DNA from: Deltaproteobacteria bacterium
Lineage (GTDB): Bacteria; Myxococcota_A; UBA796; SXON01
Assembly: GCA_947445035.1 (NCBI GenBank)
Contig: CANFCK010000001.1
Location: 114,044 to 178,043 of the forward strand
Direction: 5' to 3'
Length of the DNA: 64,000 bases
Shown: positions 9,433-19,364 of the stretch, piece by piece
Layout: each line of letters begins with the position of its first letter
Position numbering within the stretch: position 1 is the first letter of the stretch
Program-made: the position numbers and the translations under genes
The notes under the pieces: model-generated
Databases searched by the model: none
Seen by the model: the letters and a program-made list of their open reading frames with translations, nothing else
What the model was told of the DNA's origin: nothing

Positions 9433-10196
9433 GCCGCATCTGGGTCATCGCGACCAGCACCTTCCGCGAGGCCGTGCGCGACCGCGTCCTCAACAGCATC
9501 CTGTTCTTCGCGGTGCTGCTCCTCGGTCTGTCGCTCGCGCTGCGAGAAATCTCGATTGGCGACACCGAAAAAATCGTGCGAGGGGTCGCCCTCGGCGGGG
9601 TCAGCCTGCTCGCGGGCATCATTGCGCTCTTTTTGGGCGTCGGCCTCGTCTACAAGGAGATCGAAAAAAAGACCATCTACACCCTCGCCAGCAAGCCAAT
9701 TCCCCGCTGGCAGCTGCTCCTGGGCAAGTACCTCGGCCTGTGGATCACCCTCGCCGTCGAAGTGGTGCTGCTCACGGCGCTGTACACCATCGTGATCGGA
9801 ATGCAGCAGGGCGTTCCGGGACTCCCGGTGTACGTGTCCATGGGGATGTTGTTGGTCGAACTGTCGCTGGTCTGCGCATGGGCCACGCTCTTTTCGACCT
9901 TCGCCGCGCCGATGACGGCGACGGCCTACAGCCTCTGCATCTACCTGATCGGTCATTTCGCCGATGACCTGTACCTGTTCGCCGAACGGGCCGAGCCGGG
10001 CTCGTTCAAGACGCTGCTCGAAGTACTGTACCGCGTGGTCCCCAATCTCGAGAGCTTCAACCTGCGAAGCGAGGCCGTCCACGGCATCACGGTTCCGTGG
10101 AGTGAGCTCGGGTGGTCCTGCGCCTATGGGTTCGGCTACACGGCCGCGGTGCTTGCGGTGGCGATGATGGTTTTTGAGAAACGAGACTTCAAGTGA
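9429..10196 (+). CDS. ABC-2 type transporter permease
   Basis: The protein has 255 residues with about six hydrophobic membrane segments, beginning MSRIWVIATSTFREAVRDRVL, which is a common opening of ABC-2/NosY-like permeases. KEIEKKTIYTLASKPIPRWQ after the second segment is the conserved cytoplasmic loop of this group. It partners the ATPase at 8491-9432 in the inner membrane. ATGA overlaps join it to that gene, and GTG 10193 of the next gene overlaps its TGA. Confidence 0.9.
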   Translation: MSRIWVIATSTFREAVRDRVLNSILFFAVLLLGLSLALREISIGDTEKIVRGVALGGVSLLAGIIALFLGVGLVYKEIEKKTIYTLASKPIPRWQLLLGKYLGLWITLAVEVVLLTALYTIVIGMQQGVPGLPVYVSMGMLLVELSLVCAWATLFSTFAAPMTATAYSLCIYLIGHFADDLYLFAERAEPGSFKTLLEVLYRVVPNLESFNLRSEAVHGITVPWSELGWSCAYGFGYTAAVLAVAMMVFEKRDFK

Positions 10197-11248
10197 TCCG
10201 AATGGCCGACACCGTCGGCCGTCACGCAAGGGTGGCCGCGGCGGTGGAGGAGGGGGTTCTGGCGGTACTCCGCTCCGGTCGCTACGTGGGCGGCCCGGTC
10301 GTAGACGAGGCAAGACATCGTCTTGCTTCTGAGTTTGACTGGCGCTACGGTGTAGGCGTCAACAGTGGGACAGACGCACTCATCTACGCACTTTTGGCCT
10401 TGGGAGTGCGCCCGGGTGACGAGGTGATCGTTCCCGCAGTCACCTTCTTCGCCACCGCCGGCGCCGTCGCGAGGGTCGGCGCAATTCCGGTCGTCGCTGA
10501 CGTGCGCCCGGACCTGCCGCTGCTCGATCCCACGACGCTCCCGCTCACCTCACGGACCCGCGCGGTCATCGCGGTTCACCTCTATGGCGAACCTTGCCCG
10601 CTTCCAAACCTGGGCGTCCCGATCGTCGACGACCTTGCCCAGTGTGCGGGGGCCTCACCGGCTCCGAAACACGGACACATCGGCGCCGTCAGCTTCTACC
10701 CAACCAAAACGCTGGGCGCCGCGGGCGACGCCGGCCTGGTGCTCACCGACGACCCCCAAACCGAGGCGGCGCTCCTTCGCCTCACCCACCACGGCATGAC
10801 GTTCCCCTACGAACACGACCTCGTGCGCGGTGCGGTCGGGGCCAACAGCCGCATGGACGCGCTCCAGGCCGCGGTGCTGCTCGCCCACCTCCCTGACCTT
10901 GCCGCGCGCGTCGCCGAGCGGCGCCACACCGCGGCCCGGTACGATGCCGAGCTGCCCGCCTGGGTCGCACGCCTGCCTCGTCACGCGAGTCACCCCGTCC
11001 ACCATTATGTGGTCCGCGCACCCGGTCGCGACAGCATTCGGGCGACGCTGGCCGCGGCCGGGGTGGAGACGGCGCTCTACTACCCGAGGTCGCTGGCGGC
11101 ACAGCCGGCGCTCGCGGCGTTCCATCCGTCACCCACGCCGAACGCCGACACATTTTGTGCCGATTCGTTTGCCATCCCGGTCCACGAAGGGTTGACCTCA
11201 ATAGACATCGACCGCGTGATCGACGCCTTCGGGAGGCACCGCCCATGA
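10193..11248 (+). CDS. DegT/DnrJ/EryC1/StrS family PLP aminotransferase
   Basis: The protein has 351 residues from the GTG overlapping the permease stop; an ATG nine bases downstream is the alternative. The family makes amino sugars or related nucleotide-sugar precursors with pyridoxal phosphate. GVNSGTDALIYALLALGVRPGDEVIVPAVTFFAT is split here into its motifs: NSGTDAL binds cofactor phosphate, GDEVIVPAVTF is the family hallmark, DLAQCAG carries the ring-contacting Asp, and FYPTKTLGAAGDAG holds the Schiff-base Lys at about position 172. Placed in an ABC/prepilin peptidase operon, it may act in envelope glycan synthesis, which is inference. Confidence 0.9.
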   Translation: MIRMADTVGRHARVAAAVEEGVLAVLRSGRYVGGPVVDEARHRLASEFDWRYGVGVNSGTDALIYALLALGVRPGDEVIVPAVTFFATAGAVARVGAIPVVADVRPDLPLLDPTTLPLTSRTRAVIAVHLYGEPCPLPNLGVPIVDDLAQCAGASPAPKHGHIGAVSFYPTKTLGAAGDAGLVLTDDPQTEAALLRLTHHGMTFPYEHDLVRGAVGANSRMDALQAAVLLAHLPDLAARVAERRHTAARYDAELPAWVARLPRHASHPVHHYVVRAPGRDSIRATLAAAGVETALYYPRSLAAQPALAAFHPSPTPNADTFCADSFAIPVHEGLTSIDIDRVIDAFGRHRP

Positions 11249-12081
11249 CCGCTGACTCTGCCTGGGTGATGCTCCAGATTTTCGCTGCCATCTTCGGCCT
11301 GCTCTTCGGTTCGTTCATGAATGTGTGCATCGCCCGGATGCCCGAGGACCGCTCGGTCGTCCACCCAGGCTCCGCGTGCCCCAAGTGTGCCGCGCCCATC
11401 AAACCCTACGACAACGTTCCGGTGCTGGCGTGGCTGTGGTTGCGGGGTCGCTGTCGTGCCTGCCGCGCCCCGATCTCGCCGGTGTACCCGTTGGTGGAGG
11501 CGACCTTCGGTGTCCTGATGGTCCTGCTTTTCCGCCACATCGTCGGAGACATCGCCTACTTCGACGCCCCGCATCTGGCCGCCGTGGCCTGGTACGGGTG
11601 GCTGCTCTTCGCGGTGATGGCGATGACCTTCACCGACCTACAGCACAAGATCATCCCTGACGAGTTCAGCATCTACAGCGTGCCCGTCGGCGTAGGCGGC
11701 GCCGCACTCCTGGGCTGGCTCGGCTACGAAGGCGCGCCGACCTGGCAGCAGTCCGTCGTCGGCGCGCTGGTTGGCGGCGGCATCCTGGCCTCGGTCATCG
11801 GCTTGTACTGGGTGGTGCGTCGCGAGGAGGGCATGGGCTGGGGCGACGCCAAGCTGCTGGCGATGTTCGGCGCCTGGTTCGGCGCGTTCCCGGGCGTGGC
11901 CGGAATCCTGATGATCGGGAGTGTCACCGGGAGCCTCATCGGGGTCGCCGCGGTGTTGATCCTGCGAAAGGGGCTGAAGCTGGCGATCCCCTTCGGGCCG
12001 TTTTTGGGGCTCGGCGCGCTGGTCTGGGTCTTCTTCGGCAAGGCCATCGCGTTGCGATGGGGCGCGAATCTGGTCTTCTGA
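11245..12081 (+). CDS. pilD: Type IV prepilin peptidase / N-methyltransferase
   Basis: The protein has 278 residues from ATG 11245, overlapping the aminotransferase TGA. It is an inner-membrane aspartic protease (A24 family) that cleaves the leader of type IV prepilins and pseudopilins and methylates the new N-terminus. FGSFMNVCIARMP, the paired CPKC and CRAC zinc-type motifs around residues 45-75, and the two catalytic Asp motifs TDLQHKIIPD and GWGDAKLLAM are all present. Eight or so membrane segments follow. It closes the coupled cluster from 7431. A pilin-like protein is encoded at 16689-17204. Confidence 0.93.
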   Translation: MTADSAWVMLQIFAAIFGLLFGSFMNVCIARMPEDRSVVHPGSACPKCAAPIKPYDNVPVLAWLWLRGRCRACRAPISPVYPLVEATFGVLMVLLFRHIVGDIAYFDAPHLAAVAWYGWLLFAVMAMTFTDLQHKIIPDEFSIYSVPVGVGGAALLGWLGYEGAPTWQQSVVGALVGGGILASVIGLYWVVRREEGMGWGDAKLLAMFGAWFGAFPGVAGILMIGSVTGSLIGVAAVLILRKGLKLAIPFGPFLGLGALVWVFFGKAIALRWGANLVF

Positions 12082-12091
12082 CGCGAGGCGG

Positions 12092-12862
12092 CTACCCCCG
12101 GCTCGGCCGCACCCGGAGCAAGCGGCGGGGTCCCCAGGTGGGGCGCACAGGGGGTGGCGGGGCCCCGAGCCGCTTGGAGTAGCGGGGCTCCGTCAGCGAC
12201 ACCACCAGCTCCACCGCGGCGAGGACGCGCACCCGGGCGGCGTTCGGCGCCACCGCCAACGATTCGCGCACCGCGCGCAGCGTCGCGACCGGGTGCGCCG
12301 GATCCAGCGCGGTCCACGGGATCACCAAGGTGTCGGTACCGCCTGTGCAGCGGAGGCGTGCGCCCGCCGCGTTGACCGAATCCAGCTCCACCCGTTCGTC
12401 GGCACGTTGCGTGAAGCTGAGCACCACGCCGCCGTCTCCGTCGGGGGAGACGTCCGTAAGTTCGGGGCCGTCCCCGAAGCGCACGGCGCCCTCTACGCGC
12501 ACTCGGGCGCCATCCCGCCACAGGAGCGCAGCGTCGCCCACCTGCCAGCGCGCGTCGTGGGCGCCAAGCGGACCCGCGGTGGCCAACATGCCCGCCAGCT
12601 TCGCGAGGCGCGCGCCCGCGGGCGCGGTCACGTCGACGGCGGCGAGGTCGCCGGCGTCACGCGGTGGGATCGCCCGGCACCCGCGCCCGGTGGCGGGCGC
12701 GGTGGAGTCCGTCCACGCGGCGGCCTCCCAGGTCGTGGCCCGGCCGCTGCCGTCCAGTCGCGCGTTGATCTCGACGATGACGGCGTCGCCGGGTGAGGGC
12801 CAGCGCGCCGCCAGCGGGGGCTCGGGGGTCGGGCGGCAGGCGATCAGAAGGCTGAGGAGCAT
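12092..12862 (-). CDS. Hypothetical lipoprotein
   Basis: The protein has 256 residues with N-terminus MLLSLLIAC, a minimal lipoprotein signal with lipobox LIAC, followed by a Pro-rich spacer. The rest is Ala/Val/Asp-rich and beta-predicted, without a motif I recognise, and ends in a basic, Pro-rich tail. AGGAG seven bases before the ATG supports the start. It converges on the prepilin peptidase gene with a ten-base gap and is followed upstream by another small lipoprotein gene on the same strand. Function unknown. Confidence 0.75.
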   Translation of the reverse strand: MLLSLLIACRPTPEPPLAARWPSPGDAVIVEINARLDGSGRATTWEAAAWTDSTAPATGRGCRAIPPRDAGDLAAVDVTAPAGARLAKLAGMLATAGPLGAHDARWQVGDAALLWRDGARVRVEGAVRFGDGPELTDVSPDGDGGVVLSFTQRADERVELDSVNAAGARLRCTGGTDTLVIPWTALDPAHPVATLRAVRESLAVAPNAARVRVLAAVELVVSLTEPRYSKRLGAPPPPVRPTWGPRRLLRVRPSRG

Positions 12863-12933
12863 GTGCGTCTCCTACAACATGTCTCACCGCCTCATCGGAC
12901 TCCAAATCTTTGAGTAAAGGAATGTCGGTGGGG

Positions 12934-13449
12934 TCAGCCCTCAGCGGGCGGCGCCGGCGGCTCGATCGCAGGCTCGCCACCGGGCTCCGTCGCCTCCCAG
13001 GCTGGAGGAACGTCGGGAACCACCGGCCGGACATCCGTGGGCGGAGCCGGGGGCGCGGCGGCCTGACCAGGGGGTGGGAAAGCCCGATCGGCGGCCTCCG
13101 CGATGCCGCGCATGCGCAGCGCCAAGGCATCGACGCGCTCTTCCACCCGCGCGCGGTCTTTGCTGTCGAGCACCAGCACCAGTTGGCCGAAGTTGTACTC
13201 GACCTGGGCCGCCGCTCGTGGTCCCTCGATCTCCCGGAGGGCGGGCTCCATCCGGGGCTCGAAGCGCTCGGTGTAGACCCGATCGGCGAGGGTCTTCGCG
13301 GCCGGCCGCTGGCCCGCCTCCCACAACGCCTGCACTTCGTCCAGGCCGCGCACCACCAGCTCGGCCTCGTCCTTCCAAGAGTGCGCTTCCGGCGCGGTGA
13401 CGGGGGGCGGGGGTTCGGAACAGGCGAGGAGGCAGAGGACGGCGAGCAC
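12934..13449 (-). CDS. Hypothetical helical lipoprotein
   Basis: The protein has 171 residues from a GTG start, with MLAVLCLLAC as signal and lipobox LLAC. Residues 20-125 are predicted helical and rich in Arg, Glu and Ala (RFEPRMEPALREIEGPRAAAQVEYN broken into YNFGQLVLVLDSKDR and neighbours); the last 45 residues are Pro/Ala-rich. The helical part faintly recalls the periplasmic helical domain found with FTR1-type permeases, but no permease is near and I would not assign that. It is divergent from clpB, with 85 bases between. Confidence 0.65.
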   Translation of the reverse strand: MLAVLCLLACSEPPPPVTAPEAHSWKDEAELVVRGLDEVQALWEAGQRPAAKTLADRVYTERFEPRMEPALREIEGPRAAAQVEYNFGQLVLVLDSKDRARVEERVDALALRMRGIAEAADRAFPPPGQAAAPPAPPTDVRPVVPDVPPAWEATEPGGEPAIEPPAPPAEG

Positions 13450-13534
13450 AGGATTGCCGAGCGGGGTGACAATGTAACGGATGCGCCCCTGCCCAAGCCG
13501 CGCCCGGTGCCTATGCTCAGGCTAAAGGTCAAAC

Positions 13535-16135
<2,601 letters not shown>

Positions 16136-16141
16136 CCGCCG

Positions 16142-16669
16142 ATGATCAGGACCGCCCGCTTGGTTCTACGCCCGGCCACCCTGGCCGACGTGCCGGCGAT
16201 GCACGCGGTTTTCTCCAATGGGCTGGCGATGCGGCACTGGTCCACCGTCCCGCACACCGCGCTCGCGGAGACCGAGGCCTGGGTCACCTCGATGATCGAG
16301 GCGGAGCGCGCCGGAACGAGCACCGACGACTGCATTGTCGAGCTCGACGGCAAGGTGATCGGCAAGGCGGGCTTCTGGAAGGAGCCCGAGCTGGGGTTCA
16401 TCCTCCACCCCGACCACCACCGACGGGGACTGGCCACGGAGGCGCTCACCGCGCTCCTCGACCGTGCGTTCTCGGTGCGATTGATGGCCCGCGTCGTCGC
16501 TGACGTCGATCCGGAGAACCACGCCTGTTTGGCGCTATTGCAGCGACTGGGGTTCCGCGAGTTCAATCGGGCTCCCCGCACCTTTTGTCGGGGTGGCGTG
16601 TGGTCGGACAGCGTATTCTTGGAGCTGGCGTCGTCGCGGTGGGCGCGGGTCGCGTCGCGCGTGCGTTAG
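16142..16669 (+). CDS. GNAT family N-acetyltransferase (RimJ/RimL type)
   Basis: The protein has 175 residues. It should transfer an acetyl group from acetyl-CoA to a protein N-terminus or small amine. The opening TARLVLRPATLAD and the acetyl-CoA loop PDHHRRGLATEAL (the R-R-G-x-A/G motif) are characteristic of the RimJ/RimL subgroup; NHACLALLQRLGF is the usual third motif. It lies six bases downstream of clpB, so it may share its transcript. The substrate is not predictable. Confidence 0.88.
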   Translation: MIRTARLVLRPATLADVPAMHAVFSNGLAMRHWSTVPHTALAETEAWVTSMIEAERAGTSTDDCIVELDGKVIGKAGFWKEPELGFILHPDHHRRGLATEALTALLDRAFSVRLMARVVADVDPENHACLALLQRLGFREFNRAPRTFCRGGVWSDSVFLELASSRWARVASRVR

Positions 16670-16688
16670 ACCGAACCAGAGGTCGAGA

Positions 16689-17204
16689 ATGTCAGACTCA
16701 TCTTCTGAAACGGCGCCCCCCGCCAGCGGCAAGGCCGTCGGCATCGGGATCGGGCTGGGCATCGCCCTGGTGGTCCTCGGCATCGGCTTCTTCATGCTCA
16801 TCGGCTTCATCGGGATTCTCGCGGCGATCGCCGTTCCCAACTTCGTGGCGATGCAGCTCAAGTCGAAGCGGGCCGAGGTGCCCGGCAACGTGGACGGCAT
16901 CAAGACCGCCCAGCGGGCGTACGAGGCGGCTTACGACGGTTTCATCCCCGTCGGCAGCGAGGCCGAAGCGCGCCGCTCGCTAACCAAGGCCCCTCACCCT
17001 TGGATCGGCGGGGGCGATTGGGAAACCATCGATTGGCAGCCCGTTGGTGACATCCGTGGCGGCTACTGGGTGACCGTCGATCCCAACGGCAGGGACTACA
17101 CTGTGCACGGCCTCTGTGACGTCGACGGCGACGGGCAGTACGCCGAGTACGTCGCCACAATGACGCAGAACGCAACCCTGGTCACGGATCCAGACATCTA
17201 CTGA
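16689..17204 (+). CDS. Type IV pilin-like membrane protein lacking a cleavage site
   Basis: The protein has 171 residues from ATG 16689, with AGAGG upstream. A polar 14-residue start is followed by a long hydrophobic segment ending IGILAAIAVPNF, then MQLKSKRAEVPGNVDGIKTA; this matches the N-terminal helix of type IV pilins. The prepilin cleavage motif (Gly-Phe-Thr-Leu-Ile-Glu) is missing: there is no Gly/Phe boundary with Glu at +5, and a second Gly-rich hydrophobic run (GIGIGLGIALVVLGIG) precedes the helix. The C-terminal part, with HPWIGGGDW and a DVDGDGQYAEYVA acidic loop, resembles minor pilins of Myxococcota. It is probably membrane-anchored rather than assembled in the usual way. Confidence 0.78.
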   Translation: MSDSSSETAPPASGKAVGIGIGLGIALVVLGIGFFMLIGFIGILAAIAVPNFVAMQLKSKRAEVPGNVDGIKTAQRAYEAAYDGFIPVGSEAEARRSLTKAPHPWIGGGDWETIDWQPVGDIRGGYWVTVDPNGRDYTVHGLCDVDGDGQYAEYVATMTQNATLVTDPDIY

Positions 17205-17206
17205 GG
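17203..17206 (+). promoter_or_regulatory. Shine-Dalgarno site before an ATT codon
   Basis: GAGG lies six bases before ATT 17213, overlapping the TGA of the pilin-like gene. It is the main sign that the SDR gene starts at that ATT. Confidence 0.6.
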
Positions 17207-17212
17207 CGACCC

Positions 17213-18100
17213 ATTCTCACACTTCCCGACCAAACCGGCCGCCATATTCTGGTCACCGGCGCTACGAACGGGATCGGCCTTGAGGCGGCCGTTGAGTTGG
17301 CGCGAGTGGGGGCCAGCGTCCGCATTGTCGGCCGCGATCCCAAACGAACCGGAGCCGCTGCCACACTCATCGCCGAGCGGGCGGGCGTCGGCGCCATCGA
17401 AACGTTCCTGTGCGATTTCTCATCGCAGGCTTCGATACGGGCGCTCGCGGCCGAATATCGTGCCCGCCATGACCGGCTACATGTGTTGGTCAACAACGCT
17501 GGCGGAGTATTTGACCGTCGCACGGTGACCGTCGATGGAATCGAATCTACCTTCGCGGTCAACCACATCGGCTATTTTCTGCTCACCCAACTGTTGCTGG
17601 ATATTGTCCTGGCCAGCGCCCCGGCGCGCATCGTCATCGTCGCCTCGCGCGGCCACTACCGTGGCACGATGGACTTCGACGACCTGGGCTATGAGCGCGG
17701 CTATGGCATCATGAGCGCCTACCAGCGCTCGAAGCTGGGGAATGTGCTGTACGCGCGCGCCCTCGCGGAGCGGCTGCGTTGCGCCGACGTGGTGGTCAAC
17801 GCCTGCCATCCGGGTGGTGTCGCGACCAATATATGGACGGGCGCGCCGGCATGGGCCGCGCCGATATTGAACGTGGCCAAGTGGTTCATGCTCACCCCCG
17901 CCCAGGGCGCGGAGCGCATCACCTGGTTGGCCGCGGCCGACGAGACCGCCACCCTCACCGGAGGGTATTTCCACGACAATCAGGCCAAGGAGCCCTCGGC
18001 CCTGGCCAAGGATGGGGCGCTGGGCGAGCGCCTCTGGGCGGAGAGCGAGCGGCTGGTGGGGCTCCAGCCGGCCACGGAACCGTGGCCTACAACTCGGTAA
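17213..18100 (+). CDS. Short-chain dehydrogenase/reductase, probable ATT start
   Basis: The protein has about 295 residues and is an NAD(P)-dependent Rossmann oxidoreductase of the retinol dehydrogenase-like group. The frame has no ATG, GTG or TTG before TTG 17297, yet the cofactor motif TGATNGIG is encoded upstream of it. Starting at ATT 17213 gives ILTLPDQTGRHILVTGATNG, a normal SDR N-terminus, and GAGG sits six bases before. CTG 17201 is the weaker alternative. NNAGG, the Ser/Tyr/Lys set with YQRSK, and NACHPGGVATN are present. A base error changing ATG to ATT is possible. The 3' end overlaps the convergent lysyl oxidase-like gene by 14 bases. Confidence 0.82.
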   Translation: MLTLPDQTGRHILVTGATNGIGLEAAVELARVGASVRIVGRDPKRTGAAATLIAERAGVGAIETFLCDFSSQASIRALAAEYRARHDRLHVLVNNAGGVFDRRTVTVDGIESTFAVNHIGYFLLTQLLLDIVLASAPARIVIVASRGHYRGTMDFDDLGYERGYGIMSAYQRSKLGNVLYARALAERLRCADVVVNACHPGGVATNIWTGAPAWAAPILNVAKWFMLTPAQGAERITWLAAADETATLTGGYFHDNQAKEPSALAKDGALGERLWAESERLVGLQPATEPWPTTR

Positions 18101-19295
18101 GCGCCACGTCGCACGCGGCTTCCTGCACATCATCCCACGCCGCCGTCAGCGCGCTGATCGAGCCACTGTCGGGGCAGGTGACCTCGATCCGCGGGCACCA
18201 CGAGCCACACTCGGCGCGGTCCGCCATGGCCAGGGCGGTCAGCCCGGTGCAAAGCGGGTCGGTGCCGTCACACAGCCGAAGGACTGGGTCACCTACACAT
18301 TCCCCGAGGCAAGCGCTGTCACACCCGAGCTCGACTTGGGTGCCCGGCGTGCAGGCAAAGGCCCCCACCGCCTCCCAACCACAGTCACGGTATTCGCTGT
18401 AAGCCATCGTTTCGCACGCATCGGTGACCGGGGGCTGCTCCGACCGATCGATGACCGTGACCGGCACCTCGGCGACGTTGTTGTCATAGTTCGACTCGCG
18501 GATGAGCCCCTCGGCGTTCACCGTCACCCTAAGCGTGTAGTCGCCCGGCGCGATGTCGGTCACGTCGATCCACTGGCAGTCCAGATAAGACGCGTAGGCG
18601 TCGGCCCAGCCGACGGAGATGCCCTGAAAGTCGCAGGTGTACCGAGCGCCGCCGGCGCCGCCCCAGTTCACGTTGTCCATGAGGCAGAAGGCTTGCTTGC
18701 GGCCGGCGGCCGCAAGGCTCCCGTCCGGCGCCAAGAGCTCATAGTCGGCGAAACCGTCCATGTGCATGTGCCCGTGACACTCGTCGGAGTGGAAGCGGTC
18801 GTCCTCGAAGATGTTGCCGAAGCTGAGGTCCCCGGTACCGGTATTGGGGACGGTGGTGGTGAACCGAAGCAACCGACGCATGCCGGGGCCATCGATACAC
18901 GCCTCGGCGACGGCACAGCTGTCGTCGGCGAAGGTGATGTCTTGTAGATCGACGGCCCCTGCCAAGCTGCCGACGTCCATCATCAGGTCGGGAAGCGGGC
19001 ACTCCCCCGCGTCATCGAGCATTGTGCAAACTGGAGAATGGACCAGGGCGCAGCAGGCCGTGCAGCAGCCAGCACCGGGTCCGCAGTCGCTGACGCCCTC
19101 CTCGCAGGCGTCGCCCAGCTCCAATCCGGGCTCGGATGTATCGGATGTATCGCTGGTGTCCGATGTATCAGACGTGTCGGATGTATCGCCGCTGTCGGGC
19201 TCGACCCCGCCGTCAGAGTCCGGTCGGTCGGGGTCGGTGTCGGTCGGGGCGGTGGCGCAGCCGGCAAGTGACAAGGCGAGGAGGCCGAAGAACAT
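18087..19295 (-). CDS. Lysyl oxidase-like copper-binding lipoprotein
   Basis: The protein has 402 residues. MFFGLLALSLAGC is the lipoprotein signal (lipobox LAGC), followed by a DTSDTSDTS linker and a Cys-rich segment. Residues of about 100-285 match the lysyl oxidase catalytic domain: LPDLMMDVGSLAG opening, copper-binding HGHMHMDGFADYELL, a Lys in GRKQAFCLMDN and a Tyr in ADAYASYLDCQWIDVTD in the places used for the lysine tyrosylquinone cofactor, and NAEGLIRESNYDNNVAEVPV at the end. Such enzymes oxidise lysine side chains to aldehydes. A C-terminal Cys-rich region of 110 residues follows. It should act at the outer surface or in the periplasm; the substrate is unknown. Confidence 0.85.
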   Translation of the reverse strand: MFFGLLALSLAGCATAPTDTDPDRPDSDGGVEPDSGDTSDTSDTSDTSDTSDTSEPGLELGDACEEGVSDCGPGAGCCTACCALVHSPVCTMLDDAGECPLPDLMMDVGSLAGAVDLQDITFADDSCAVAEACIDGPGMRRLLRFTTTVPNTGTGDLSFGNIFEDDRFHSDECHGHMHMDGFADYELLAPDGSLAAAGRKQAFCLMDNVNWGGAGGARYTCDFQGISVGWADAYASYLDCQWIDVTDIAPGDYTLRVTVNAEGLIRESNYDNNVAEVPVTVIDRSEQPPVTDACETMAYSEYRDCGWEAVGAFACTPGTQVELGCDSACLGECVGDPVLRLCDGTDPLCTGLTALAMADRAECGSWCPRIEVTCPDSGSISALTAAWDDVQEAACDVALTEL

Positions 19296-19320
19296 CAGCA
19301 GCGGGGCTCGGTGGTGCCTC

Positions 19321-19326
19321 AGTGTA
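19321..19326 (-). promoter_or_regulatory. Candidate -10 element for the lysyl oxidase-like gene
   Basis: TACACT on the minus strand lies 25 bases before ATG 19295. No good -35 is seen. Confidence 0.3.
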
Positions 19327-19352
19327 GCTCGGCGATTGGCGGGGGATCAGGC

Positions 19353-19358
19353 TATTGT
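19353..19358 (+). promoter_or_regulatory. Candidate -10 element, leaderless metalloprotease gene
   Basis: TATTGT ends six bases before ATG 19365 with no Shine-Dalgarno between, which would give a leaderless or nearly leaderless mRNA. Confidence 0.35.
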
Positions 19359-19364
19359 CCTCCC

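Noticed and set aside
12934-13449. FTR1-type iron permease subunit
   Set aside because: Resemblance of the helical region is faint and no permease gene is near.
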